A stretch of DNA of 64,000 nt from CAZYBC01 sp964645645 (GCA_964645645.1 CAZYBC010000003.1:15404-79403); one strand, 5' to 3'. Shown: positions 36,851 to 45,606, counted from the first letter of the stretch. Made by a program: numbers and translations. The notes: generated from the sequence alone by a model not told the origin.

Positions 36851-37321
36851 TTAATTTTTTTCAAACTCATCCCAGCTAAAAGGATTAAAAAATGAAGGAC
36901 ACTTTTCAGTGCGTTTTATTTGACTTGGATTAATTATCCCAATCTGAAGAACTATACAATTTGCATGCCATCTTAAATAATAAAAATAAGTAAAAATTAA
37001 ACTAACAGTCATCAAAAAAATAATTTTAGTTAAAATAACTAATTTTCGTTCTTGATGATATTTTTTAGTTACCTCAAATATTAAAGAAGCAAAACCATAA
37101 AAAACTAAAACAAGTAACAAGGAAAAGTAATTAATATTATGAGGAAATTTCCAAACTACACACATCTCACAACCTGGACAACCAGGATTAGGCGCACAAC
37201 CATTTTTAAAAAAAATACGATTATTAAAACTAGATACTCCAATTAAATAAACCAAAAAACAAAAAAATATTGTTAATAAAATTTTAGTTAAATTGGGTTT
37301 TAAAAATTCTATAATTTTCAT
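36851..37321 (-). CDS. Membrane protein with a cysteine-rich loop
   Basis: 156 residues with three or four hydrophobic segments (about 12-29, 64-82, 95-113 and a weaker one). Between the first two lies NGCAPNPGCPGCEMCVVW, four cysteines in a short loop (C-x5-C-x2-C-x2-C) that could bind a metal or form disulfides outside the cell. No family is recognised. The start is supported by TACAAT 7 nt upstream. Confidence 0.65.
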   Translation of the reverse strand: MKIIEFLKPNLTKILLTIFFCFLVYLIGVSSFNNRIFFKNGCAPNPGCPGCEMCVVWKFPHNINYFSLLLVLVFYGFASLIFEVTKKYHQERKLVILTKIIFLMTVSLIFTYFYYLRWHANCIVLQIGIINPSQIKRTEKCPSFFNPFSWDEFEKN

Positions 37322-37334
37322 TATTTTTATTGTA
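37322..37334 (-). promoter_or_regulatory. -10 box TACAAT, leaderless start
   Basis: On the minus strand TACAAT (37334-37329) is followed by AAAAATA and ATG at 37321. Confidence 0.5.
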
Positions 37335-37379
37335 ACATGGCTTATTTTTTAAAATATTAACGATAAAAATTTATTTCAA

Positions 37380-37619
37380 TTAATCGTTAATATGCCCATA
37401 GTAATTTTTTGTAGCGGCTCTCACAATTTTTTCTTTGGTCAGTTTCTCAATTACAGCATCTTCCTCACCGCTAGTAACCTTTATAAAAAATAAGTTAATT
37501 GTTTTTAACACAGTTTGCTGTTCAGGAGTATATTTTTCAGCTTTCCAGTATCCATTAGTTCCTTCAATTTCTAGTCCTAAACTTGAAAATTGGCTAAACT
37601 TGCGCTTGACAAATGTGTC
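37380..37619 (-). pseudogene. Possible 5'-truncated gene remnant
   Basis: On the minus strand a 79-codon open frame reads protein-like (GLEIEGTNGYWKAEKYTPEQ, then LTKEKIVRAATKNYYGHIND and a TAA at 37380-37382). It has no ATG, GTG or TTG before its middle. It begins just inside the promoter region of the toxin-antitoxin pair, so its 5' end may have been lost when that module arrived. No family is recognised. Confidence 0.35.
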
Positions 37620-37638
37620 TTATTTGACACAATATAAT
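37606..37638 (+). promoter_or_regulatory. Promoter and operator candidate of the toxin-antitoxin pair
   Basis: TTGACA (37606-37611) and TATAAT (37633-37638) flank an inverted repeat TGTGTC (37614-37619)/GACACA (37626-37631) with a 6-nt centre. The 21-bp spacing between boxes is long. The position fits autorepression by the downstream XRE antitoxin. Confidence 0.5.
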
Positions 37639-37640
37639 TA

Positions 37641-37949
37641 TTGAAAAAAGAAATCATCCTACATTTTTTAGCTATAAAAGAGCTTGATACTTTTTCTGTA
37701 GAAGTTAGAGCTAGATTCAATGATCTCTTTGAAATTTTAGGTGAAAAAGGCAAGTTAGAAATGCCTTTTTCAAAGAAAATAAACAATAAATTATTTGAAA
37801 TTAGAATTAAACAAAAAGGTCAATGGAGAGCTATCTATGCTTACATCTCTAAAAAACAAATAATAATTTTGTCTGCTTTTGCAAAAAAAACTCAAAAAAC
37901 ACCAAAGAAAGAATTAACAAAAGCATTAAAGAGGCTTAGAGAATATTAA
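37641..37949 (+). CDS. RelE/HigB-like toxin (phage Gp49-type)
   Basis: 102 residues of the HigB/Gp49-like RelE superfamily: helix-turn ELDTFSVEVRARFNDLFEIL, then strands PFSKKINNKLFEIRIKQKGQWRAIYAYI, and the terminal IILSAFAKKTQKTPKKELTKALKRLREY. Basic residues near Arg-Ile-Lys and FAKK match the RNA-cleaving site of ribosome-dependent RNases. The apparent start is TTG at 37641, so weak translation is possible. The antitoxin gene follows 7 nt after the stop. Confidence 0.88.
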   Translation: MKKEIILHFLAIKELDTFSVEVRARFNDLFEILGEKGKLEMPFSKKINNKLFEIRIKQKGQWRAIYAYISKKQIIILSAFAKKTQKTPKKELTKALKRLREY

Positions 37950-37956
37950 AAAATAT

Positions 37957-38238
37957 ATGAAAAATAAAACCACAATTCCACTCCATCAATGGAGTCAACA
38001 ATTTACTCCCGCGCAGAAAAAAAATGCACAAAAAGCTAATAATTACTATGCTGTTGTTGAAGAATTTAAAAAAACTAGAAAAAAGCTTGGGCTTACTCAA
38101 CAGCAATTAGCAGATAAAGCTAAAATTGATCGCACCGTTGTAACTAAAATAGAAACTGGAGCCAGAAATACTACTATCAATAGTTTAATGATCTTTGCGG
38201 AAGCAATGGGTAAAAAACTTAAAATAAGTTTTGTTTAA
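37957..38238 (+). CDS. XRE-family antitoxin (HigA-like)
   Basis: 93 residues. The C-terminal half is a helix-turn-helix: GLTQQQLADKAKIDRTVVTKIETG and NTTINSLMIFAEAMGKKL. The N-terminal 40 residues (WSQQFTPAQKKNAQKANNYY) probably wrap the toxin. The toxin-first order is typical of higBA-type modules. It likely represses its own promoter through the TGTGTC/GACACA repeat upstream. Confidence 0.9.
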   Translation: MKNKTTIPLHQWSQQFTPAQKKNAQKANNYYAVVEEFKKTRKKLGLTQQQLADKAKIDRTVVTKIETGARNTTINSLMIFAEAMGKKLKISFV

Positions 38239-38291
38239 GCTGTAAAAACGCGCCCGTTTTGGAACGGTGTCGTGTCACGGTGTCAATGTTG

Positions 38292-38362
38292 ATGCCCGAC
38301 CTGGATTCGAACCAGGATTGAAGGCTTCAAAGGCCTCTGTCCTGCCATTAGACGATCGGGCA
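38292..38362 (-). tRNA. tRNA-Gln (anticodon UUG)
   Basis: The minus-strand cloverleaf has acceptor stem TGCCCGA/TCGGGCA, D-arm GTCTAATGGCAGGAC, and anticodon stem GAGGC/GCCTT around loop CTTTGAA (anticodon TTG). The T-arm is CCTGGTTCGAATCCAGG. CCA is not encoded. Confidence 0.97.
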
Positions 38363-38476
38363 ATTACATTAAGTTAATTTAACTTTATTTTAACTCACTG
38401 ATTATATCAAAACTTGAGCAAATTCCCAAAAGCTATTTTAATCCTGGATTCATTTATCCGCAACCAAAGCTTACAG

Positions 38477-38488
38477 TATAATAGACTT
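38477..38488 (+). promoter_or_regulatory. -10 box TATAAT, leaderless start
   Basis: TATAAT (38477-38482) is followed by AGACTT and ATG 38489. This picks ATG 38489 over an upstream in-frame ATG at 38414. Confidence 0.65.
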
Positions 38489-39049
38489 ATGATTTTTAGC
38501 TTTATTCAACTGATTTTTTTAATTTTATTTATCCGTCAAATTATTATTTTTCTTTTAGCTTGGTATACTGGTACTCAAACTGAAGTACCTTTTAAACCAA
38601 CTTCACTGACTCATATTTGGCGCTTAACTAAATATTTACAAGGGCAACTAAATAAAAATCAAAGCTACACTGTTTTGGAAATTGGCAGTGGCAGTGGACG
38701 AGTTAGCCTAGAGTTAGCAAAAAAATTTCCTTTTAAAATTACAGCCATTGAAAAAAATCCTATTTTGCATGTTTTATCAAAAGTTAAAAGCTATTTAAAT
38801 TTTAAAAAGGGAACAATTAATTGGCAACAGGCTGATTTATTTAAAACCAGTTTTGCTGGCTATGAAATTATCTACTTTTATTTACTCCCCAATATCATTG
38901 CTGACATTGCTGATCGCTTAGTTAAAGAAACTCCCAGTAAATTCCTAATCATTAGCTATTGTTTTCCGGTTAAGCATCCTCGCTTAAATTTGCAAACTAA
39001 ACTTGGTGGCAATAAAAATCCACTTTATATTTATCAAAAAAAAGCTTAA
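38489..39049 (+). CDS. Membrane-anchored class I SAM methyltransferase
   Basis: 186 residues. The N-terminus MIFSFIQLIFLILFIRQIIIF is one or two hydrophobic helices. Motif I is VLEIGSGSGRVSLELAKKF, followed by ITAIEKNPILHVLS and NWQQADLF. The late catalytic motif is YFYLLPN. Small anchored methyltransferases of this kind are common in CPR-type genomes; the substrate is unknown. Confidence 0.8.
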   Translation: MIFSFIQLIFLILFIRQIIIFLLAWYTGTQTEVPFKPTSLTHIWRLTKYLQGQLNKNQSYTVLEIGSGSGRVSLELAKKFPFKITAIEKNPILHVLSKVKSYLNFKKGTINWQQADLFKTSFAGYEIIYFYLLPNIIADIADRLVKETPSKFLIISYCFPVKHPRLNLQTKLGGNKNPLYIYQKKA

Positions 39050-39073
39050 TTTTTGCTGGCTGTACTTTTAAAA

Positions 39074-39748
39074 TTATTTTTTAAACACTGATTTGGCTTT
39101 TTTGTAGATTCTTTCCCAATTCTTACGTAAAAATAAGAAAGCCCAACCACAAGCACTCATCACAATTAAGATTTCAAAAATACTATTGGTGGCATCAACG
39201 GTATTAAGCATGCCTTCATATTTTTTCACTCCCTGATAAGCGAGGATTAAATAAAACATAAAACGAATGTACGTACCAATAAAAGTTGTTACCATAAAAG
39301 AAACAATGTTTAGTTTAACTAAACCGGCAATCACAGACACTGGTAAAGTTGGTACAAATGGCAGAGCCCGCAAAATTATCATTACCACTTCATCTTTGCG
39401 AGTGCCGTTAAAAAACTTACCCATTTGTTCAATTTCGTGCTTATCTATGCCCAAAATTTTACCGATTTTACTGCCAGTTAAAAAATCTTCTAATTTATCT
39501 GCAATCCAATAAGTTAAAAGAGTTGCCAAGGTTTTACCAAGCGTACCAAAAAAAGCAATTACAAATAAAAACCAAAAAGCTTTATTTTGCGTAAAGGCTA
39601 AAGTACCGCTCGTAATGGGAACTAAAGGAGAGGGCACAATGGCCACAATTTCATCTACTAAAGACCCGACAAAAGCAAACACAGTTAAAGGTACTTGATG
39701 TGCAAAAGCTTGAAGCCAATTTATCACTGGTTGAATAAGTTGCTGCAT
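39074..39748 (-). CDS. DedA/SNARE-associated (VTT-domain) membrane protein
   Basis: 224 residues with about five hydrophobic segments. IVPSPLVPITSGTLAF followed by FFGTLGKTLATLLTYWIADKLED matches the DedA/VTT re-entrant loop, and ILRALPFVPTLPVSVIAGLVKLN is the second, with the family's conserved Arg and Pro. DedA proteins act in undecaprenyl-phosphate or phospholipid flipping; a link to cell-envelope synthesis is likely but the lipid is not determined. Confidence 0.85.
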   Translation of the reverse strand: MQQLIQPVINWLQAFAHQVPLTVFAFVGSLVDEIVAIVPSPLVPITSGTLAFTQNKAFWFLFVIAFFGTLGKTLATLLTYWIADKLEDFLTGSKIGKILGIDKHEIEQMGKFFNGTRKDEVVMIILRALPFVPTLPVSVIAGLVKLNIVSFMVTTFIGTYIRFMFYLILAYQGVKKYEGMLNTVDATNSIFEILIVMSACGWAFLFLRKNWERIYKKAKSVFKK

Positions 39749-39820
39749 AATTTCTTTCTATAATTAGGATTATTTCCTATGGGAAAATTCCGCGCTAAAC
39801 TATTTTTCAATAGCTTTGAT

Positions 39821-39857
39821 TAGCCTTACTGCTAAATAAAATTTCGTAGTAAGGCTA
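39821..39857. repeat. Gene-end hairpin with a 17-nt AT-rich loop
   Basis: TAGCCTTACT (39821-39830) and AGTAAGGCTA (39848-39857) are exact reverse complements around the 17-nt loop GCTAAATAAAATTTCGT. The left arm and half the loop recur as TAGCCTTACTGCGAAATAAAA at 49097-49117, without the right arm. Confidence 0.75.
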
Positions 39858-39888
39858 TTATATCTATAGATCATAATTTTACACAAGC

Positions 39889-40749
39889 CTAACTCATTAG
39901 AGGCAAGACTGCGGCCAAGTCTCTAGTTTGTGTTGCTCTAGAAATTAAAGTTTGATCTTTAAGACAAATTTGCTGTTGATGATAAGCTGGCCGATGATCT
40001 TGGTAAAAAATACCTAAAGGAATCCTCTGATCTGGCTGCATTTTTTGCCAAGCTTGAGTTTTATCACCAGCTTGATAGCCTTCTTTAGCCATGTCATAAA
40101 CTCGGCTAGCAAACCATTGGTAAGTATTATGCTTATTAAACGTTGGACAAGGTTGCAAAATATCCACCAAAGAAAAACCAACGTGATTAATAGCTGCTTT
40201 CAAAATTTCTACAAACTGCATTACTTGGCCAACATAAGCCCGAGCCACAAAACTAGCTCCAGTGTCTAAAGCAGTCACCAATGGATTTAAAGGTTGTTCG
40301 ATCAAACCTTGTGGTGTTGATTTAGTCTTGGTGCCTTGTTCAGTAGTGGGAGAACTTTGCCCAGTGGTCAAACTATACATTTGGTTATTATGCACTAAGA
40401 CAGTAATATCATGATTACCTCTGGCTGCTCCAATTAAATGATTAAGCCCTTCACCATAAAGATCGCCATCACCACCCACCACAATAATTTTTAAATCATG
40501 GTTGGCTAATTTGGCTCCAATCGCACTGGCTACCGCTCTACCATGAAGGCCATGAAAACCATAAACATTATTGAAATCTGCCATGTTGCCACTACAACCA
40601 ATACCATAAAAGATAGCTAATTTTTCTTGAGGAATAGCAAGCTGTTCAATTGCTTGTCTTAAGGCAGCTAAGATAGCAAAATTACCGCAACCTGGACACC
40701 AAGTTGGTTTAATAGGTGAAGCAATGGTTTGTTGAGTAAAATTTTCCAT
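39889..40749 (-). CDS. korB: 2-oxoacid:ferredoxin oxidoreductase beta subunit
   Basis: 286 residues from ATG 40749, chosen because the longer start at 40806 would overlap the alpha gene. Features: TWCPGCGNFAILAAL with an iron-sulfur Cys pair, the thiamine-diphosphate motif GGDGDLYGEGLNHLIGAARGNHDITVLVHNN, and YSLTTGQSSPTT. A third Cys lies in FYGIGCSGNM. With the gamma-alpha subunit it would decarboxylate a 2-oxoacid to an acyl-CoA and reduce ferredoxin. It lies 29 nt downstream of the alpha gene. Confidence 0.93.
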   Translation of the reverse strand: MENFTQQTIASPIKPTWCPGCGNFAILAALRQAIEQLAIPQEKLAIFYGIGCSGNMADFNNVYGFHGLHGRAVASAIGAKLANHDLKIIVVGGDGDLYGEGLNHLIGAARGNHDITVLVHNNQMYSLTTGQSSPTTEQGTKTKSTPQGLIEQPLNPLVTALDTGASFVARAYVGQVMQFVEILKAAINHVGFSLVDILQPCPTFNKHNTYQWFASRVYDMAKEGYQAGDKTQAWQKMQPDQRIPLGIFYQDHRPAYHQQQICLKDQTLISRATQTRDLAAVLPLMS

Positions 40750-40778
40750 AATAAGTTTTCTTTTTACAGTTTTGTTAT

Positions 40779-42530
40779 TTAAGTTGCTAGCTGATTTTTT
40801 AGCCAAATTAGTAAATCTTCGGCATAAAATGGTCGGCCATCATAACGCAAAATTTTATCTTTGATGTCAATGCCGGTTTCCTGACGAATTAACTTAGCCC
40901 CTTGGCCGGTTACATTTGCTTCCACCATTACCAAATGCTTAGCTTGGCTAGCTAATTGTTGGAACTGTTCAGTGGGGAAGGGCCACATACAAGGCAAATG
41001 AATCATATTCACTAAAGTCTGACCTGGTTGATCAAGTTCAAACCAAGCTAAAAGCTGTTTAAAAACATTAACCGTAGATCCCCAACCCACCATCGTAAAT
41101 TGAGCTTGAGCTGGCCCCAATAAAACTGGTTGAGGAACTTCTTTACTCAAAGCTGACATTTTTTTCTGCCGTTTATTTACTTGAGCAATAATTGGTTCAG
41201 CTAATTCTGTTGCAAACCCAAATTCATCATGTTCATAAGAATTAGTAATCCCCAAACCAAAATCTTGACCAGGAATAGAACGAGGCGAAATACCGTTATC
41301 AGTAACACGATAACGACGATAGGAATTATCTGGTTTTAATTCTGCTGCACCAGCAATACTATAGCGTTCTACAGTATATTGAGTAGCTGGCATCGGCATA
41401 GTTTGATGAGATTCCAAAATGAGTTTGTCAGATAAAATTAGAACTGGAATTTGGTACCTTTCCGCCAATTCTAAAGCTAGCTTACCAGCCTGAAAATGTT
41501 CTTCAACGGTACCAGGAGTTAAAACTACGCGCACAAAATCACCATGACCAGCTGTTAAGACAAATTCTAAATCAGCTTGAGAAGTCCAAGTTGGTAAACC
41601 TGTGCCTGGAGCACCCCGTTGAGCAACTAAAATAGCTAAAGGCACTTCGGCCACCCCAATCAAAGATAAAGCTTCTACCATCAACGCAAAACCGCCACCC
41701 GCACTGCCAGTCATTGCTCTTACGCCAGCATACGCTGCGCCGATAGCTTGATTAATAGCAGCAATTTCATCCTCAACATGTTTAACTACTAAAGGATAAT
41801 TATTTTGCTGTTCAGCTAAAAAGTGGAGTAAACCAGAAGCAGGTGTCATCGGATAGGCGCTGTAATATTGAATACCACCAGCTAATGCCCCCAAACCAAT
41901 CGCTTCACTACCAGTCATTAATAAAGTTTGAGTTTGAGCTTGATTAAATTTAACTTCCTTTGAACTAGTGGCTTGAGCCACTTGATAACCTGCCACAAAA
42001 GCGGCTAGAATTTTGGCAATTACTTCTGTTGGCTTATCCGCAAATTCTTGATTTAAAACGGTCTGAATAATTTCTTGTTTAAATTCCACACCAGCCAAAT
42101 AAAAAGCTGCCCCCGTAGCCACAGCATTAATGGAAATTTTAGACCCAGAAGCTTGCACGGCTAATTGTTCTAAAGGAAAATTATAAAAACTAGCCTTAAC
42201 ACCTTGATAGTCAGTAAAAGTAGCTGGCTGATCAGCAAATTCACCAACAATTATCGTGTTTGGAGTAAGTTCTCCTTGATAAAGAGGCAATGACGTTGGA
42301 TCTAAAGTGATGAGTAAATCTAAAGCTCTTTTTTGGCAGAAAGCTTGTTCAGCCGCATAAACCTGACCAGTTTGTTGACCGCCTTTAATTAGCGACGGAT
42401 ACTCGTAGTAATTAAAAATTTGGTAGCCTAATTTTTGTAAAACTCTGGCTACAATTTTAGAGCTGGTCATAATTCCGGCCCCAGCTGGACCGGTAATTTT
42501 AAGGTTTAGGGAAAGAGTTTGAGTTGACAT
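40779..42530 (-). CDS. korA: 2-oxoacid:ferredoxin oxidoreductase gamma-alpha fused subunit
   Basis: 583 residues. The gamma domain comes first (about 1-190: ITGPAGAGIMTSSKIVARVL, YPSLIKGGQQTGQVY), followed by the alpha domain (about 205-583: GSEAIGLGALAGGIQYYSAYPMTPAS, VKHVEDEIAAINQAIGAAYAG, TGSAGGGFALMVEALSL). This gamma-alpha order is the common KorA form. The preferred 2-oxoacid (pyruvate, 2-oxoglutarate or branched-chain) is not clear. A flavodoxin gene is divergent at 42686, fitting a shared electron-carrier role. Confidence 0.93.
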   Translation of the reverse strand: MSTQTLSLNLKITGPAGAGIMTSSKIVARVLQKLGYQIFNYYEYPSLIKGGQQTGQVYAAEQAFCQKRALDLLITLDPTSLPLYQGELTPNTIIVGEFADQPATFTDYQGVKASFYNFPLEQLAVQASGSKISINAVATGAAFYLAGVEFKQEIIQTVLNQEFADKPTEVIAKILAAFVAGYQVAQATSSKEVKFNQAQTQTLLMTGSEAIGLGALAGGIQYYSAYPMTPASGLLHFLAEQQNNYPLVVKHVEDEIAAINQAIGAAYAGVRAMTGSAGGGFALMVEALSLIGVAEVPLAILVAQRGAPGTGLPTWTSQADLEFVLTAGHGDFVRVVLTPGTVEEHFQAGKLALELAERYQIPVLILSDKLILESHQTMPMPATQYTVERYSIAGAAELKPDNSYRRYRVTDNGISPRSIPGQDFGLGITNSYEHDEFGFATELAEPIIAQVNKRQKKMSALSKEVPQPVLLGPAQAQFTMVGWGSTVNVFKQLLAWFELDQPGQTLVNMIHLPCMWPFPTEQFQQLASQAKHLVMVEANVTGQGAKLIRQETGIDIKDKILRYDGRPFYAEDLLIWLKNQLAT

Positions 42531-42685
42531 GATGCGTTTTTATTGTAAACCAAAATTAGCAATGAGGGAACATTAGACTTACGGCAGGTAGATCGCTTGG
42601 TGGCAAAAACCTTAAATTCTGCTATATTAAAAAAGATAATAAGTTGGCTTTTAGCCAAATAATTAACAATTTTTAAGGAACCACT

Positions 42686-43135
42686 ATGTCCCAACTTTTA
42701 CTCGTTTATGGCACTACTACTGGCAACACTGAAACCGTAGCACTTAAAATTCAACAATTACTTACTCAAGCTAACCACCAAGTAACGGTTAAAAATGTCA
42801 CTGAAACTAGTGTCGAGGAATTAAAAAATTATGAAAACTTCATCTTCGGTAGCTCTACTTGGGATGATGGTCAATTGCAAGCTGATATGAAAGAATTTTT
42901 AGCTAAATTAGCTGGCAGTGGTTTTAAGTTAGTTGGTAAAAAAGTTGCCTTATTTGCCTTGGGTGACTCTGGTTATCCAGCTTTTTGCGCTAGTGCAGAA
43001 TTATTAAAAACAGCCTTAATTACCGACGGTGTTAATCAAGTAGGCGAAGTGCTAAAAGTTGATGGCTTCCCAGATATGGGAGAAAATCCTCAAAAAATTA
43101 CTGCTTGGGTAACTAATCTAAGTGCCAACTTATAG
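42686..43135 (+). CDS. Flavodoxin
   Basis: 149 residues. The FMN phosphate loop is YGTTTGNTETVA (9-20). The isoalloxazine loops are GSSTWDDGQLQ (the Trp stacks on FMN) and FALGDSGYPAFCASAEL (Tyr). This is a short-chain flavodoxin, replacing or complementing ferredoxin as the low-potential electron carrier between KorAB and HydAB. An AAGGA Shine-Dalgarno site lies before the start. The gene ends convergently, overlapping the next by 6 nt. Confidence 0.95.
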   Translation: MSQLLLVYGTTTGNTETVALKIQQLLTQANHQVTVKNVTETSVEELKNYENFIFGSSTWDDGQLQADMKEFLAKLAGSGFKLVGKKVALFALGDSGYPAFCASAELLKTALITDGVNQVGEVLKVDGFPDMGENPQKITAWVTNLSANL

Positions 43136-44569
43136 CTTACACTCATAAATTGCTACATCGTCAAAAATTTCTTGATCATTGCCATTAATGATAGTTAATT
43201 GGTGACAGGTTTTTACGAAAACTTCTTCTGCAAAATAACCTTCATAACCAGTATCAGGTTTGGCGTTGTAGCTTAAATTTGCCACTTTAGTAAATAAATA
43301 AATACCTTGTTCAGCTGCTTGCTGGCTAACAGCTTGTTTATCCAAAGCCCCAGAGGCAAAAAGTTGAGTATTGGTATCAATTAGCTCACCAAATAATTCT
43401 TTGTGGCTGGCTAAAGCAACTAAAGGAGCCACTTCATGCGAACCATAAAATTTGTAATTTTTAGTTAAATGATTATTAACATAATTAACAACTTCAACTA
43501 ATTGAACAAATTTTCCTTGATCATGAAACACTTGCATATAATTTAAAAAACGAGGAACAGTTACAAGCAAATAAAAAACAGCCACTGATACTAAAACCTG
43601 CTTCTGCCAAGATTTACTTTGTTGCCAAAAAGATGCCAAATTTTCCAATAATAATAAACTAAAAAAAGGACTAAAAACTCCCAAGTATAAATAATATAAA
43701 TCTGCAAAGCTAAGAAAAAAGATTAGCAAAGCAATAATCGGTAAAACTAGACGATAATCTTTTTTCTTAACTGTGTTAATAGCGCTCCAAACTAATAACA
43801 TTAATAACAAAAAATCTTTTTCAATAAAAAATTTAATGATTGTTAATTTATCTAAACCCTTTGGCCGAGCGAGTTGATGCAACAAAGTAAAATTAAATAC
43901 TTCTTTAAAAGCTGTTAACAAAAATGGCAACATGACTAATAAACCAGTTGCAATAAAACCCAACAAAAATTTTGCTAATTTTTGCCAATCTTTTTTTAAA
44001 ACTAAATACAAGCAATAAGCTAACAAAGCTGGCGCTGTGTAAAGTTTGATTAAACTAGCTAAGGCCCAAAAAATGCCACTCATTAACGGTTGGTCCTCAA
44101 AGTACCAAGCTAAACTTAAAAATAAAATCACCCAATGCAAACCAGTAACATAATCGCTAGTGGATAAAATCAAAAAAGAAAATAAATGAATAAAACTAAC
44201 TAGGGGAGCAAAGTGATTGTGAGCTTTTTTTAATTTTAAAAATAAAACTAGAACTGTCAGTAACTCACAAATAATCGGCACAGCTTGAAATAAAATTAAA
44301 TGATCACCAATCAAAAATTTAACTCCGGCTAGTAAATAAACTAATAAAGGCGGATCAGCTAACGGAAAATCTAAATAAGGTTTAGCCCCGTGCAAGATTT
44401 GATCAGCCATGTAAAAATAAGCATTGCCATCACCAAAACGCAAAGCTAAATGACTGAATTTGTACCATGCAAAAAAAATCATTGGCAATAAAAAAATCAA
44501 CCAACTAAAAACTGACTTTTTAGCTAGATTAGCAAAGTCTAATTGCAAATTTTTTTTTAAGCCAAGCAT
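43130..44569 (-). CDS. Multi-pass membrane glycosyltransferase-like protein (GT-C type)
   Basis: 479 residues with about ten hydrophobic helices. The first extracytoplasmic loop has LRFGDGNAYFYMADQILHGAKPYLDFPLADPPLL: the acidic residues (D in FGDGN and ADPP) and the YLDFPLADPP stretch are typical of GT-C (GT39/83/87) lipid-linked sugar transferases. A C-terminal 120-residue extracytoplasmic domain follows. It probably moves a sugar from a polyprenyl carrier onto an envelope acceptor. The substrate is unknown. Confidence 0.75.
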   Translation of the reverse strand: MLGLKKNLQLDFANLAKKSVFSWLIFLLPMIFFAWYKFSHLALRFGDGNAYFYMADQILHGAKPYLDFPLADPPLLVYLLAGVKFLIGDHLILFQAVPIICELLTVLVLFLKLKKAHNHFAPLVSFIHLFSFLILSTSDYVTGLHWVILFLSLAWYFEDQPLMSGIFWALASLIKLYTAPALLAYCLYLVLKKDWQKLAKFLLGFIATGLLVMLPFLLTAFKEVFNFTLLHQLARPKGLDKLTIIKFFIEKDFLLLMLLVWSAINTVKKKDYRLVLPIIALLIFFLSFADLYYLYLGVFSPFFSLLLLENLASFWQQSKSWQKQVLVSVAVFYLLVTVPRFLNYMQVFHDQGKFVQLVEVVNYVNNHLTKNYKFYGSHEVAPLVALASHKELFGELIDTNTQLFASGALDKQAVSQQAAEQGIYLFTKVANLSYNAKPDTGYEGYFAEEVFVKTCHQLTIINGNDQEIFDDVAIYECKL

Positions 44570-44575
44570 GGCAAA

Positions 44576-44860
44576 CTATCTTCTGGATTTGGCTTTAGCG
44601 GCAGCTTTTTGATAGGCTTTTACTGCTTTTTTGGCTGTTTTGCTAGCCACTTTTTTAGCAGTTTTTTTAGCATTACTAATCACTTTTTCTGGATTTTTAT
44701 CCCATTCTTTCTTTAAGTGTTTAGCTTTACCAGCAGCTTTTACGGCAGCCTTTTTAGCCTTCACTCGATTTTCTTTTTTAGAAAGAAACAATCCTGCGGC
44801 ACCAATAGCTACTCCAGTGAGTAAAGCTAAAAGTCCTCCGCCTGAATTTCTCTTTGACAT
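44576..44860 (-). CDS. Membrane-anchored Lys/Ala-rich histone-H1-like protein
   Basis: 94 residues. An N-terminal hydrophobic stretch (GGGLLALLTGVAIGAAGLFL, about 7-26) is followed by about 65 residues made almost only of K and A with some R (KKTAKKVASKTAKKAVKAY). The tail resembles histone H1/HctB-like or YtxH-like proteins and would bind DNA or anionic polymers. A clear AAAGGA Shine-Dalgarno precedes ATG. Its 5' end overlaps the previous gene by 34 nt. Confidence 0.7.
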   Translation of the reverse strand: MSKRNSGGGLLALLTGVAIGAAGLFLSKKENRVKAKKAAVKAAGKAKHLKKEWDKNPEKVISNAKKTAKKVASKTAKKAVKAYQKAAAKAKSRR

Positions 44861-45399
44861 GGCAGGTCCTTTCTTAATAATAGTTTAGTACTATTATTAA
44901 CCATAATAAGATCACTTTGCAAGAAAGGACTTTGTTCTTTTCTAAAATTGCTAGAAATATTTTTAAAATTAAATATAAAAAATAAAAATCCAATAATTAA
45001 ACTAATAAATTGAATAAATAAAAGAAATCTTCTTCCACCAAGCAAATCTGTTTTTTTTGTTATTAATTTAAATATTCTAGGAAATGTCTCAAAAACACCC
45101 AACTTTTTTTTAATTTTACTAAAATTTGGAAAATATTCTTCTTCTATAGTATTAAAACTTTCAATTGATTCAACTAATCTTACTATAAAAAATAGTAATC
45201 CGAGAGTTATTGATATTAGAACAGATATTGTTGATAGTTTTTCTTCTATAGTTAAAATTTGCCCAATATTCAATAATGCAAAAAAACCAATAGCAATAAT
45301 AATCATTTGTTCAGATAATCTTTGTTCATCTATCAGAAAAATCTTTTGAAGATTATTTAGTTCAGATATTGCTTTATTTTCTGACCAAGGATTTTTCAT
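44827..45399 (-). CDS. Unknown integral membrane protein
   Basis: 190 residues with hydrophobic segments at about 31-48, 57-74 and 124-146 (MIIIAIGFFALLNI, ISVLISITLGLLFFIV, FLLFIQFISLIIGFLFFIF), and hydrophilic ends. No family is recognised. It starts leaderless (TAAAAT 7 nt before ATG) and its 3' end overlaps the next gene. Confidence 0.6.
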   Translation of the reverse strand: MKNPWSENKAISELNNLQKIFLIDEQRLSEQMIIIAIGFFALLNIGQILTIEEKLSTISVLISITLGLLFFIVRLVESIESFNTIEEEYFPNFSKIKKKLGVFETFPRIFKLITKKTDLLGGRRFLLFIQFISLIIGFLFFIFNFKNISSNFRKEQSPFLQSDLIMVNNSTKLLLRKDLPCQREIQAEDF

Positions 45400-45412
45400 T
45401 GTATAAATTTTA
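45400..45412 (-). promoter_or_regulatory. -10 box TAAAAT, leaderless start
   Basis: On the minus strand TAAAAT (45412-45407) is followed by TTATACA and ATG at 45399. Confidence 0.5.
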
Positions 45413-45499
45413 ACATCTAAATTTTTAAATTCACTATCAGCTCAACACTTGGCAAACTCCTTAAATCATGTTAAAACTAGCTTATTAAAAATTAATTAA

Positions 45500-45606
45500 G
45501 ATTGTTTGGAAGTAAGGTGAAAATCCTTCGCTGTGCCGCAACGGTTAAAGTCCGATACAAGCAATCACTTTGAATTATTTTCAAAGTTAAACTGACGAGC
45601 ATCGGG
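45500..45606 (+). promoter_or_regulatory. Cobalamin riboswitch aptamer
   Basis: The conserved B12-box elements appear in order: GGAAGTAAGGTGAAAATCC, then GCTGTGCCGCAACGGT, then AAAGTCCGATACAAGC. This is the standard arrangement of P3-P6 of the adenosyl/methylcobalamin aptamer. It is followed by a stem around TTTCAAAGTT and the CGAGCATCGGG end. It lies on the plus strand 75 nt before ATG 45680 of an unknown gene. Confidence 0.92.
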
